Shown here piece after piece: positions 12,922 to 25,018 of a DNA stretch of 64,000 nucleotides; position 1 is the first letter of the stretch, and the number at the start of each line of letters is the position of its first letter. The stretch covers positions 12,795,742 through 12,859,741 of the forward strand of contig CM029367.1 of assembly GCA_017165825.1 (NCBI GenBank), in the 5' to 3' direction. The notes below the pieces were generated by a model. The model saw nothing but the letters and a program-made list of their open reading frames with translations, did not search any database and was not told the DNA's origin. This DNA comes from Hepsetus odoe (taxonomy: Eukaryota > Chordata > Actinopteri > Characiformes > Hepsetidae). The translations under genes and the position numbers were made by a program.

Positions 12922-15900
12922 TGAAAAACTCTCCTCCTAGTATGAAAGGCAGGGCATTAATTTGATTTAGGCGCTGTTGCTTCAATGGCAGTAATTTAAT
13001 ATCCATTTTGTTAACAAAAGCGCTGAGTGATAAGTGCTAAGAAAAGGGTAATGAGTATTCCAGGGAGACTTTAATTTAAGGAGTCCTCCTGACTGGATCT
13101 TAATTCAGCTGTTGTTTAGCCATTACTGTACCTTTGAAATGTAAAAAAACAATGTATCAGTTATCAAGCCTGTAATTACTGCCATCACAAAGGTCTTGGC
13201 CTGTATTTAGTGGCACTTCAACTAAGGCAGATGGCAGCAAATAATCCATAACCCTGCAACTGCTAGCAATTAAGAGACCATTTCACATGAATTAGTGGAA
13301 GGATTATAGTTATAGTTACAGTTTATCTCCGTTAAACAAGCCTCGTACAATTGTATCCCATTGTGTCAAGCTGTTCAAACACTGAAAATCGAGGAACACC
13401 TCACAAACGGCCTCCTCCAGAGAAAGACTCACAAGCAGATTTGCTGAATGAATGCTTAAATTAAAGAATGTATCACTTCACTTTCAGCAATGTTCATTTC
13501 TTTCTGCCGTTATCTCTCCAAAGAACATCTCAGGGAATCCTAACACTCAAAAGGAGTTCTTTACTGAAGAAGTGTATAAATCATCTGGGGGGAAAAAGTC
13601 CCGTTTTCAGTCTGATTTGTGCTGGGGAGGTAAACTGATCATATTCACATGAGGGATTGCACTGTCCTCCTGCCTGCTGGCCATCAGGAAAGGGAGAAGA
13701 GAAGGAGCTCAGATAGATTGAGTTTCTGCACCCTCACTGGAGAAAGTGTTTTAGCTTTCACATACCTGTGAGCTTTGAAGTGGAAAAGGAGCACAGGGGT
13801 CAGCAAAGAGATCAGGTTAGTCGTTTTACTGCTTCTATCCATACCAAGCCTGCTGCACCCCTACTGCTTTTCAGCAGCACTCAGATACAGATATACAAAG
13901 TTAGTAAAATGCATTTTAGTTTAGCTAATCATGACTATAGCACATGTTGAATGTATTGCCATTGTCATGTAAAATTTCTCTTCAATGAACCGAATACCCA
14001 TAAATCACATTTTCTGAAAAATATACTATATATGCATTACACAAGATAATATATATATACTGCATATATTAGGTATAAACATTTCTTCTGATGTAAAACT
14101 GATCCAGCAGGTTCCTAGAATTCACTTCCAAGAGTATTTTAAAGAACAACATTTAAACGTGCAGCCTTTCCAGCAGTTTAATACGACCATAATACTTTAT
14201 TGCTTTCCGACAGCGAACATACATGTTCTGCATACTTCTATAAAATGTATTCGCGGATCTTCTTGAAACGTGCTGTATTTCTGCACTGAAACAGCATTAA
14301 AGCACTGCATCCAAATCAATCACGCAGACACTAAATGACAGAAAAGCTGAATTAAAATGTGAATCAAAATACGATTGTTTCTCTATGGTGTCAAATGTGA
14401 AAACAGAATGAATAGGCAGTCTGGTTGCTGTATTTAAAGCTATGTGGTCTGGAGAAAATTCCACTGTTTTGAGAATGTCCGATGATGTAGTATGCCATGT
14501 TGTAATCATTGAAAAAATGTTTTATAATGTGTTTGGCATGAAATATGCATTAAAATCTGAAAATGTAGTGATATGTTGAGTAATACGTTGAACATGTTAT
14601 ATATCTGTCCCTGTGTGTGTGTGTCTGTGTGCGTGTGTGTGTGTATTTACTGTTTGGAGTTGGGTTCCCTCTGTCAATTTCATATTTACAGCGCTCCACA
14701 TAGCTGGCTGACCTGTAGCAGCTCTCACTCTGAATGTTTTAGCAGAGGCCACTGAACATTCAGGCGAAGCCCCCCATGAGTCTTTCTCATTACAGAGCAG
14801 TCAGCCTGGAGACAGTGGCGCTACCAGAACCTCTACCAAGCCCTGCAAAACCGTTTAGGCCAGCACTTCTGTCCGTGCTCCTGCCGGCTGACTTCCCAAC
14901 CCAAACATTGTTAGCTAGGTCAGAGGCGCTGCCACCCTCTGCCACATGTGAATTTAGAGACTCATAACAAACGAGTCTGTCACAAAAAACCCGACACCTA
15001 TCTCGGGCTAACAGCATGAGAAGTTAAATGCAATAATAGCGGTCACCAAAATATGTGCAGCTCAGGTTCCTCGAGGAAATGGAATCTTATGTAAGCACCA
15101 TTTGATGGAACTGAGGTTGGCTCTAAGCGTAGATCTTGCCTTCCTCTGTTTCTTCATCATTAATGGACAACCTGTAAAAAATATAGGTGCTTAAGGAACT
15201 AAAGAGAACACTTATTCCCAAAAGAGTCTTACGTGAATGGTTCTGTAAAGAACTGTCTTTGGAGATGAGATGTGTGAATGTAAAGAACATTAAACATAAA
15301 AAGTAGTTTTAACCTTCTATGTCAGTTTTCAGACTTTTCACAAAAGTTTTACTGTACACTGTCAGAAAAAAGTACAGCACAGATATGTTTTTGCTTCATC
15401 AAGGTACGAGCAGTGTAAACATGATGTCAGAAATACAACATGGCCCTTTAACACGTTTTTTTCCCATGGGAAGAATGCATTTACCCTAATGTTTTAATGT
15501 AAAACATTTAAAAATAGAAAGCCTGGATTTAGGATAAGGTGTAAATCCGTTCAACATGACTGTAATTTGACTGCAGCAGAATATGGTTAGTAAGAGACTG
15601 AAGGCACCCCCGAGAATCCCACCCCAGTGACGCCTCTATGGCTTTTTTCTGAAAGTGTACTATAGTGTCCATGAGGATACATGACATCTACATAAGCCTT
15701 TTATGACAATTGACATTAAGCCGCATAGACCTTTTAAAATTCTTATTCCAACAAGCGTCTATTGGTAACACTCTCTGGGGTGAAACTGATGAAATTAGCC
15801 TTTATTTTAAGTGAAGCCTTTCTGAAAAAGCCTTTGGAAATGTCAGTTTATTTAGTATCATGAGGCCTTATGAACGCTGCCCTACAGTAAAGTGCTACAG

Positions 15901-17388
15901 ATGTTTCCTAGATCTTTTGCCAAGATGCTTGTAGAAAATCTATTTTCTAAATGAATGTTAATGGTATGTTTCTGTTAGGTAGAGGTTCTATAAACACTCA
16001 CACATATCTCGATTCTCAAACAGGGTCAAAGTGGTTCCTCTCACATCAATCCAAAGAATACAACACTGTCAAGACTGTTTCTCACTGCTGTCCAAAGAAA
16101 AGGAGCTTCAGCACAGAAACTGCCCTTTCCATGATGAAGCAACCAATAGAAATGCACCAAAGTTACTTAGAATAAACATTCTGTTCAATAATTTCCATTA
16201 GACATAAAGAATGTTTTGCATTGTCATATAACATTGTCATTTTTCAGACAGAGATGACATGCATGTGTGCACTGTGTGCATGTGTCTGCTCATGCATTGA
16301 GAGCGAGAGTATGATGCACTGATAACTGGCCTGTAAACTTGGGCTATGAACTGTACTTAATGCACATCACTCAGCATTGAAAACTCTCCAGTTGCGCCTG
16401 TGCTGACCTTTTCCGCTGAGATAGACAGCAGCTGCCCTGCTGAGCGTCTGTGGGAATTCGGCTTCCCTGCGCTGACCCCCTGGTGACCCTTGATGCCAAC
16501 AACTTGGCAGAGAAACTTCACATTAGAATGTGTAGACAGCGTCCATGTAAAGTCTGAGGACTGCTGTGTTAACATTAAACAGCTACCCAGTACGTAGGCA
16601 AGTATAATGAAGAATATAAGTTAGGTACTCAAATAACTTTTTAATTATTATTATTATTCACATTCCATTTAAAAATGAAACAATTTTAAAAGCTACATAT
16701 CTCTAATTGCACTGGTGGCTTTTGCCCTGGTTAGGCTCCAGCAGCATCCACTACACTGGTTAGAATTATCATCTCCAAGATGAATATAAGAACAAAATAG
16801 GCCTTGCTTTAATAAGGATGAACCTGATCTGTGCAATAGCTGTGGAAAATATTCGCTGATAAGATGCCTCCAATAATCAGGGTAGGCTGGTGGGAAATGT
16901 TGAGCAGATGAGGTAAAAACAGTGCTTCCACACTCATTACATCACCAGCCCTTTTTCTGTTGTTCAGAAGTAGAACAGCAAAGACATGCTTCCTAATGTG
17001 CTCTGCTCTTTGTGCAAACTCGGCATGCCAAAGTCGAATGGAGATCGTCATAGTCAATTCAGGGAGTCAGGCAGATCACAGACACACACACTTTCTCACA
17101 CACCCACACACGTGCTTGTGCTCAGACCCTCTTCCAGACCCTTGTCATTTTCTTTGGTCACGGAGTCTTCATTACACTTTAGATGGGAGTGTGACGGCCA
17201 AAGAATGACCCAGCAATTATATATCTTTTTGAGCTCAGTCTTACCAGCCTAGTTAAAATGTTCATGTGTGTGAGTGTGTGTGTGTGTGCACATGCTTGTG
17301 ATCTGGTACTTCCAAGACACAGATGTCCGGACTTTGGGAAACCAGGTTAAATAAATAAATATATATATTAAGAGAGAGTCATATAATC
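12922..17388. other. Noncoding stretch, no gene recognised
   Basis: Contains short GT runs (about 14611-14643 and 17267-17288). 13020-13300 and 16380-16580 are repeat-free, moderately GC-balanced and contain TAATTA-type sites. They are possible conserved noncoding elements, unproven. Confidence 0.5.
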
Positions 17389-17672
17389 TTCTTCTTCTTT
17401 GTCTTTCGGCTGCTCCCCTTCATCCGATTCCATTTCCTCCGGTCCTCTGCATCTTCCTCATTCAAACCAAACACCTGCATGTCCTCTCTCACCACGTCCA
17501 TAAAAGTCCTCTTTGTTCTTCCTCGTCTCTCCTCTGCACATGTCCAAACCAACGCAACCTTGCTTCTCTAACTTTGTCTCCAAATCGTCCAACCTGAGCT
17601 GTCCCTCCAATATACTCATTTCTAATCCTGTCCATCCTCGTCACATCCAACGAAAATCTCAGAATCTTTACT
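17389..17672 (-). mobile_element. RTE-like LINE ORF2 C-terminal fragment with internal deletion
   Basis: The minus strand encodes RMDRIRNEYIGGTAQVGRFG and then VREARLRWFGHVQRRDE. A deletion and frame change follow, then FMDVVREDMQVFGLNEEDAE and an (AAG)n tail. The RWFGHVQRR and FMDVV..DM motifs are typical of the C-terminal end of this kind of non-LTR reverse transcriptase. The link between the two segments that other copies carry is missing, so this copy is dead. Confidence 0.78.
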
Positions 17673-18655
17673 TGTATTAATTAAGTGTAGAATTAAAAAA
17701 AGAATTTGTTGTATGAAAAAGAACAAGTTGCATGAAAAATTCAGTTCCAAAGACAATACCAGAGACGTCAGCGGTGAGTGTTTACAGTGATGTGATAGGA
17801 ACCAGACGCCTGATGCTACTGAAAGCTTCTTCACAGATAGTTATGAATGGTTACAAATACTGTGGCTGAAGCCTGAGACATTGTTTTACAGTTGTTATGA
17901 GAAAAGAATTAAGCTTAAACCCTCAATGTGTGCAACCTGTCTTAATAAAGCCCAAAGAATGTTTTAGTTTTTGTTTTGTCTTTTAATTTTACATCTTTTT
18001 ACCCTTATCAGCTTATAAACATGACAAAATGCATAACATATGGCAACAAAGTAATCTCCAAAATGTTCAGGAAAGGGAAAGTGTTCTTAACCTTTGAGGA
18101 CCATGCAAAACAACTTTTTTTCTGAATGATTTGTAACTCTTTATAATAATCATTTCATTTCTATTAATTAACAAATTGATTAATCACCATTTAAAATGTT
18201 GTTAAATAAATAAATAAATAGATAGATAGCAATGAGAATGGAGTTTGTAGTATTTATTCTGACAGCGCCAATATTAAATATTGTAGTGTGACTTCTGGTT
18301 CCTTTAAACCTGATTATAAAAAATTGTAAAGGAGTTGGTACGTATCTATACAATGAATAATTGTTCATCGTATTTAATCTGACCTTGATTCACAAGGTAA
18401 TTCTTTTTAACCATTTTCTGACATCTCCTTTAGGAAGCCAAATATTTCCATTTACCATCAGTACCTCCACCAGCTAATCGGTGCTAATCAGTCAAATCCG
18501 ATGGATTTGAACAAATATATGTAAAGTCTGGAGCACAGCGAGACAGCGTTTCTGTTCAGTGCTAAAAGTTTTGATGATTTCTGGAAAGCATTTAGAAAAT
18601 TTTAATGGGTTCACAAACATTCAAGTTCCACTGTATGGGGCTAATATAACCCCAG

Positions 18656-18693
<38 letters not shown>

Positions 18694-19417
18694 TTGTCTG
18701 ATACTGTAAGATATCCTTACTCCATCCTTCTCAGGCTCATTCTCAGCATTTGTCCATTTGAATCTTATCATGAACTTCTCATCATGCTCTCATATTCCAC
18801 ACAGCATGGTGGTGGAACCCAGTGAAGACTGATAAAGTGTGAGGGTGTGTGGGAGCTCGACTGTAGACAAGGCTCGGCCTCTGTGCAGAAGCACCGTGGT
18901 GCTATCACAGGCTTGCTTTCATAAACGGAGACGGAGGCCGGTGTCTCAGGCGCTGAATTAATGACTGTTTGCTTTTGGCTGTCTTGTCGGTTTGCATGTC
19001 ACTGCTGAAGCCCATCTGCAGCCTTTAAATAAGATAAACTGGTCGACAAATGGATCCAAGCGTTTTGGAGACAAAAAGGTTCAAACACAAGGCTGTTAAA
19101 GAGTGATGTCTGTGTGTGTGTATTCTTGTCTGAGTGCGTGTGTACAATGGCATCTCTGATAATGGTGTAATCTGATTCTTTTCCTCACTTGTGTGTAGAA
19201 GATACCTCATGAACACAGACTGTTATAAGAGATGTGATGACAGAAAATCTTCCAGCGCTTCGGAGCGTGAGGGTCATACTAACCACTGTAACTGTAAATG
19301 CTCACGGAGACGATGGCATGCTTCTCTAAAGTTTAAGCTCCCTTAAGTATGATCTCTGTTCTACAGTTCACCTCTGCAAACCATCTTTCAGCATGTATGT
19401 GTTTGACCTAAAAAGAG

Positions 19418-19459
<42 letters not shown>

Positions 19460-20110
19460 ACAACAATAATAATAATAAGTTTTAATATTTAAGATTTAAT
19501 GTTTAATATGTTAACATTGTTCCTTATTTTAAAAATATATTAAATATAAAAATATATTTAATTAAAAATATCTTCTTGTTGAACAACTAGATTATGCTAT
19601 AATCTATGTCTCCCAACTATGTAAAGTGCCTTGAGGCAACTCTGTTGTAAAAGGTGCTATACAAGAATAAATTGAATTGAATTGAATAATGCAGAATAGT
19701 ATATAAAAAAATAATATTTAAAAAATCAAGCTGGAGCTAGGTTATTATTTATTCATTCATTCATTTATTTATTTATTTATTTATTCATTCATTCATTCAT
19801 TCGTTCATTCATTCATTCAAACAGTACAGATATAAACACTTTTATATGCTAAATTATTTTGGAATATCTTTTCTGCCATACCTACAAATATTTAATATGT
19901 TTAGTTTTTTAAACACACACACACACTCTCATAATTAATATGGTTTGACATCACAAAGGTGAGAAAGTGGCGTGGGGAGCTGCTCTGAAAGCCTCAGTAT
20001 GGCTGTACATTGCTGCTGTGTGTTTAGCCACCCACAGCATTCTAGGAATGTTCCCTCTACACACAGTAGCAGTGGGAATGCAGAAGCAAAATGCTTTTCC
20101 AGCACTCACA

Positions 20111-20150
<40 letters not shown>

Positions 20151-20794
20151 TCTATAAAATTTATGTTCAAAGCAAGGACTTTCCATGCCTGCTGAATATG
20201 TAAAAGAGGACAGTCGCTCACAATCTGTTAAACTGAAACCCAGTGAAGTCGTGAACAGCAGTACCACAGATCCCCCACACTTGACACATTTAGCTCTTCG
20301 GAAATTAATTTCATTAACTTCAACTTTATTCTCTTTACTTTTTTAAGAGCCACCCATTATTTCTTCACATTTCACGTCTTTTTGTATTACGTTCATGTAT
20401 TTTTACGGTATTGTTCAGGAATAGTTCTCCGGGCTTCTCTCCTAAGTTTGTGGCTCTCATTGTCGGTCCCTGTAGCTGACCAGTTAAAGAGGATTGTTTT
20501 TTGTTTGTTAAGCCACACAGTGACCTACATATAAGTCAATCAAGCAGAACAAAGTCATCTAACATACTGCATAAAGCAATGGAGAAACAGGTGCGGATGA
20601 TTACAGATGATCTTTAGGCACTTTGCAGCCTCTTGCAGTAAAACATTAGTTTTCAGTCTACTCTGTATGCCGAAGATAAGGCAGATCCATGTGACTGATA
20701 TAAAATCCACTAACAAGGTGTTCCTCGAGCAAACTGACTAAATATGGGAGGAGTGGCTCAAGAGCTTTGCAATGTATTGTCTTAAAACCACACA

Positions 20795-20827
<33 letters not shown>

Positions 20828-21776
20828 TCTTTGAATTATGCTGCCTTCAAGATTTTCCACCATACCAGATCAATTTTTCTTAATTGTGGTCCATGGCGGG
20901 CTTAAAGAAAGTGTGTTTTCCATTACACATCTCTTACTATCAGTTTGCCTGTCTTCCTATATTCAGCGGAATTATGTATTAGCTAAATTATAAGTCTGTG
21001 TGTAATCCTCCAATTTAGTGTCCAAAACCGGACCTCCAAAAAGAATCTCCACCCCTGCAAAAAAACTCTTATCCTCACGGTCATAATGGAAAGTGAATGA
21101 ACATCATCTGTTGTAAACGTGTACACTCTAGGACAGCAGACCCAATCAGACCTTTCATGCAGGATCTGAGGATGCGAGGATGGGTTTGGTCCGAGCATGA
21201 ACATGTGTGTAGGAATGTGTGGCCAGTCAGGGCGAGCCCCAAACCAGTGAACCATAAAAGCACTCTGTAGCTTTTCTCAGCATCTGATAAACATGTATGA
21301 GAGGAAACATGAACAACCTCTCAGTGGGAATTGTAGTGTTTATTAAGCATAGCCTTTAGTTCTATCTGGTTCAGAAAGATGCCAGTTTTATTAACTCTTA
21401 AGGCTGAGAAAAAATGTTGCCGGGCTATTATAGGTAATGATAATAATAATAATAGTATTAATAATAATATTTTGTGCAGTTGTTGACTGTGAGTGTACAT
21501 CTGTACTCTGAATGCATTTTTTGGGCATCTCCAGCCATGGCCCAGCCCAGCAGGGTGACTCTGTACTCAGCTCAAGTGTGTAATTTCAGCTCTTGGGTCC
21601 TGGATGCAACTGATACTGTACCCGTTACCCTATAGAGCCTCACTCCCTTTTCTCTGCTTTTCCTCATCCCCACTTCCTCAGCTGTGTCATATACATCTGT
21701 CCCTCTACCTTTAGTACAGCCTCTCTCTCTTTATATTTTACTTGTAACTCCCTGAAATATATATATTTATGTGTGG

Positions 21777-21828
<52 letters not shown>
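17673..21828. other. Noncoding stretch rich in simple repeats
   Basis: Holds GT (18659-18692), AAT (19419-19479), ATTC/ATTT (19746-19819), CA (20101-20144 and 20790-20826) and TA (about 21779-21828) arrays and an L2 tail (19619-19687). No exon recognised. Confidence 0.6.
19619..19687 (+). mobile_element. L2-like LINE 3' tail
   Basis: Reads GTAAAGTGCCTTGAGGCAAC, then AAAGGTGCTATACAAGAATA, and ends in three GAATT-type repeats. This is the complement of the 3' end seen in the intron 3 LINE (51273-51345), so it is a very short 5'-truncated copy. Confidence 0.75.
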
Positions 21829-21833
<5 letters not shown>

Positions 21834-22352
21834 TTTAGGCAGGTGTGAAAAATGTATGGCTCAACTTTCAAATATAAATAATGATTGTTTATTTTTATCA
21901 ATTTTACAAAATGCAAAGTGAAGCGAACAAGAAAAATCTAAATCAAATCAATATTTATTTTCCTTTGTATGCTTCAAACCAGCATCAGTTCTTCTAGGTA
22001 CTCTTGCTGGAAGTCAGGGATTGTGTGGGGTGCTCAGTCGATTGTATGATCAGCCAGTTTTACCAGACAGGTGCTGATGATCATCAATGTCTGCAGGAGG
22101 TTGAAACACAGTCATGTTTGGAACAACCTACCAGCTAGAGTTCAACCAAAACTGTGTGCAAGTGTGTTTTGCCAAAAAGAAATGAAGGCAAAGGGTGGTC
22201 ACACCAAATATTGATTTGATTTAGATTTCTCTTTTGTTCATTCACTGCATTTTGTTGATTGATGAAAATAAATGATTAACACTTCCATTTCTGAAAGCAT
22301 TCTTTGTTTACAGAATTTTTTCACACCTGCCTAAAACTCTTGCACAGTACTG
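21829..22352 (+). mobile_element. Tc1/mariner remnant with long inverted repeats and transposase C-terminus
   Basis: Left and right ends are inverted repeats of about 130 bp or more containing AGTTTTAGGCAGGTGTGAAA and TCTAAATCAAATCAATATTT. The outer left end is lost into a TA microsatellite. At 22119-22214 the + strand encodes WNNLPARVQPKLCASV and ends KGGHTKY-stop, the canonical end of a fish Tc1 transposase. The rest of the transposase is missing. Confidence 0.85.
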
Positions 22353-22923
22353 TGTGTATAAAAACACAATATATATGCAGAGAGAGAGAGAGTAGATGCT
22401 AGATGCTTTGAAAGCTCACACTATGGTGGCTTTAGTCTGATCTCCACTGCACATTGTGACCAGATGTGCTGAGGATGAATCCTTGCATCAGGCTGCTGCA
22501 GTCAATCACACAGCAGGACTAGGACGACCCGGTGATGACGATCCAAACGTTTGACCCCATAAATATGGATTAAGCCCATGTTCATCAAGAATAAAGTGTG
22601 TACAACTATCAGAAGGTTATCTCATGCAGGATAAAAGGTCCTAAAGGCCAATTGCTATTCTGCAGCGGGACGGTTTTAGTTATGTGGGACAGTTAGGGAG
22701 ATGACATTCACTTTCAGATCTGTAGGGAGACTCTTGAAGGGAGGTGGAATAGTCTGGGGAAAACTGTTGCACCTGTGTTTGGTAATGATAGGGGTTCTGT
22801 TCATGGGGGTTGGGGCAATGGTTGTCTCTCTCTCTCACACGCACACACACACACACACACGAAATGTCTTTATATCTGTTTTGCATAGCAAGATGGGGCC
22901 CCAACAAACACTGTTCTCTACCT

Positions 22924-22950
22924 TCACATATATCTCTGTCTCTATCTCTC

Positions 22951-22988
<38 letters not shown>

Positions 22989-23160
22989 ACTCTCTCTCTC
23001 TCTGTCTCTCTCTCACTCTCTCTCTCTCTCTGTCTCTTACTCTCTCTCTCTCTGTCTCTCTCTCTGTCTCGCTCTCTCTGTCTCTTACTCTCTCTCTTTC
23101 TGTCTCTCTGTCTCTCTCTCTCTCTCACTCTCTGTCTCTCTCTCTCTCTCTTTCTTCTCT
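22924..23160 (+). repeat. (CT)n-rich polypyrimidine tract
   Basis: About 235 bp of CT with sparse G and A. Large frames on both strands here are repeat artefacts. Confidence 0.95.
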
Positions 23161-23439
23161 CACTCTCAATCTGTTTTTCTGTTTAAATGAAAACTCTTGG
23201 GCCTTTTAAATTTAGTCTGTATGTAACATGACTGTATCCCGTCCAATGGAAACACTGGCTGATTAAGAACATTCAGCAGCTGAATGAAATCAGCAACTGT
23301 CCTGATATCAATTATCAATAAGTTTGGGGGCTAAAGGTTACCTCTTTTGAAACTTTCGGTGCATACCAATCGACAGTATAGGGTACAGATTAAATAGAGT
23401 AAATAGAGATTATGTTGAAAGACACTGGAGTATTTCTTT

Positions 23440-23499
<60 letters not shown>

Positions 23500-23584
23500 G
23501 GCTACAGGTGTCTCTTTCATGCGCTTGCCCAGCACCTTCACCCCAGACACCTGTGCAATGACAACAATGTCCCCTTTTCTCCAG

Positions 23585-23634
<50 letters not shown>

Positions 23635-23639
23635 GTGTA

Positions 23640-23942
23640 AGAGTGCTGAGAAGCTCCATTGTAAGCTCTTTCTCTCTGAGCATCCACTGTGACACTCATT
23701 CTGAGGTTCAGTTTCTTTGGACTATCCTGGAGTCTGCAATCCACTCTCCCCATTCTTGAGCCCCTTGGGCACTGTAGCGTAGCCAACACAGGCCCCTGAC
23801 CCTGCCATCTTGAAACTTCTACCCAGAGGTCCAGCACTGCTCTGACCAGATGGCCGTGTGCAGTTCTGATGCTAATGTCACATTGCAGGCCACTGGGAAT
23901 GATATTGTTACAATGGGACCAGATGTTTGAAATGTCTAGCAT
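23640..23942 (-). other. Coding-like open stretch, unrecognised
   Basis: From ATG at 23942 the minus strand is open for about 100 codons before running into a (GA)n microsatellite. The peptide includes IRTAHGHLVRAVLDLWVEVS, VLATLQCPRG and KKLNLRMSVTVDA. It looks compositionally like real protein with many CTG, CAG and GTG codons, unlike the surrounding frames. I cannot name a family. It could be an isolated exon, a decayed gene fragment or chance. Confidence 0.2.
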
Positions 23943-24562
23943 AAGGGGTTTAAATAAGACACCAAAACATTAACTTAATTTTGAAGAAAGACCTCACATA
24001 CATTCTGTCTGCAGTTTATTTACTGTCGCACTAAAGCTAGAAGCTCAGATTGTTTTCCCATCAGAGGATTTTCCTTATTTTAACAATCAGAAATAAGATA
24101 AGTAAAAATGTTTCAGATTTTTTGTGAATTTTTTTTCTAAGCATTGCACAATGTGGTAAACAACATCATATCTCATTTGATGATCCTACAAAACAAGATA
24201 TAATCGTTCATATAAAAAGGCTGCTATTTTAAAGCTTTGTTTATTTGCAAAGAATAACTCAATTTAGAACAACCATGTAAAATATAGTGGTGACCAGCCA
24301 TGTTCCTGAAGATCTACCTTCCTGCAGAGTTCTGGTGCAACATAAGATGAGAGGCTTAGGTCACTAATTAGCAAACATTATTTGTAAAATTCACCCAATT
24401 CATGCCCCTAAACCCAAAGCCACATCTTGCTATCTGTGCAGTAAGACTTACAGTAAACTGCAAACAACTGATAAAAAAAACTTTTTAAGACAACAGAGTC
24501 TGTTTTCAGTCACCAGAAGTGCTGATCTACTATCACTCTTTGAGGTAAGAGGTTCAAGGAAT

Positions 24563-24690
24563 TGGGCTGGCGACCTGTCCAGGGTGTGTCTCCCCTCCTT
24601 CGCCCTGTGTGCGCTGGGTTGGACTCCAGCACTCCACCGCGACCCCGTTTGGGACAAGCGGCAGAAAATGGATGGATGGATGGATGGATG
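24563..24690 (+). mobile_element. GATG-tailed retroposon, 128 bp, with 12-bp target-site duplication
   Basis: Contains GGCGACCTGTCCAGGGTGTG, then GACAAGCGGCAGAAAATGGA, and ends in (TGGA)n. It is flanked by identical GGTTCAAGGAAT at 24551-24562 and 24691-24702. It is a 5'-truncated copy of a repeat common in fish genomes; the parent family is not assigned. Confidence 0.88.
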
Positions 24691-24930
24691 GGTTCAAGGA
24701 ATGTATTTACAGAAAAGACCTGACATCCATAGTTGATCTAAGGATAGCAGAAACCCTTTAAGTGGATTGAAGATCTGGACAAAATGGGAAGGTGGGTAAG
24801 GAAGTCAATTTTCAAAAGATGGACTGCAGAACACTGAGGTATTGAACTAAAACGTATGATACATTACCTTTTTCATCTTAAAGTTGACATATTGTGTTGC
24901 GTTATATTGTTATATTGTGTAAGCAAGTTA

Positions 24931-25018
24931 AGATGCAGAGGACCGGAAGAAATGGAGACAGTTGCTCCGCTGTAGCCCTAAACGTGAGCAGCTGAAAGAA
25001 AAAGAAGAAGAAGAAGAA
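24931..25018 (+). mobile_element. RTE-like LINE 3' end, 88 bp, with imperfect target-site duplication
   Basis: Reads AGATGCAGAGGACCGGAAGA, then CTCCGCTGTAGCCCTAAACG, and ends in (AAG)n, the same 3' end as 9152-9267 but on the + strand. Flanks share GTGTAAG...CAAGTTAA at 24917-24931 and 25019-25037, the right one with four extra bases. Confidence 0.75.

Noticed and set aside
22701..23186. 161-codon frame rich in S and L
   Set aside because: Mostly a translation of the CT/CA microsatellites.
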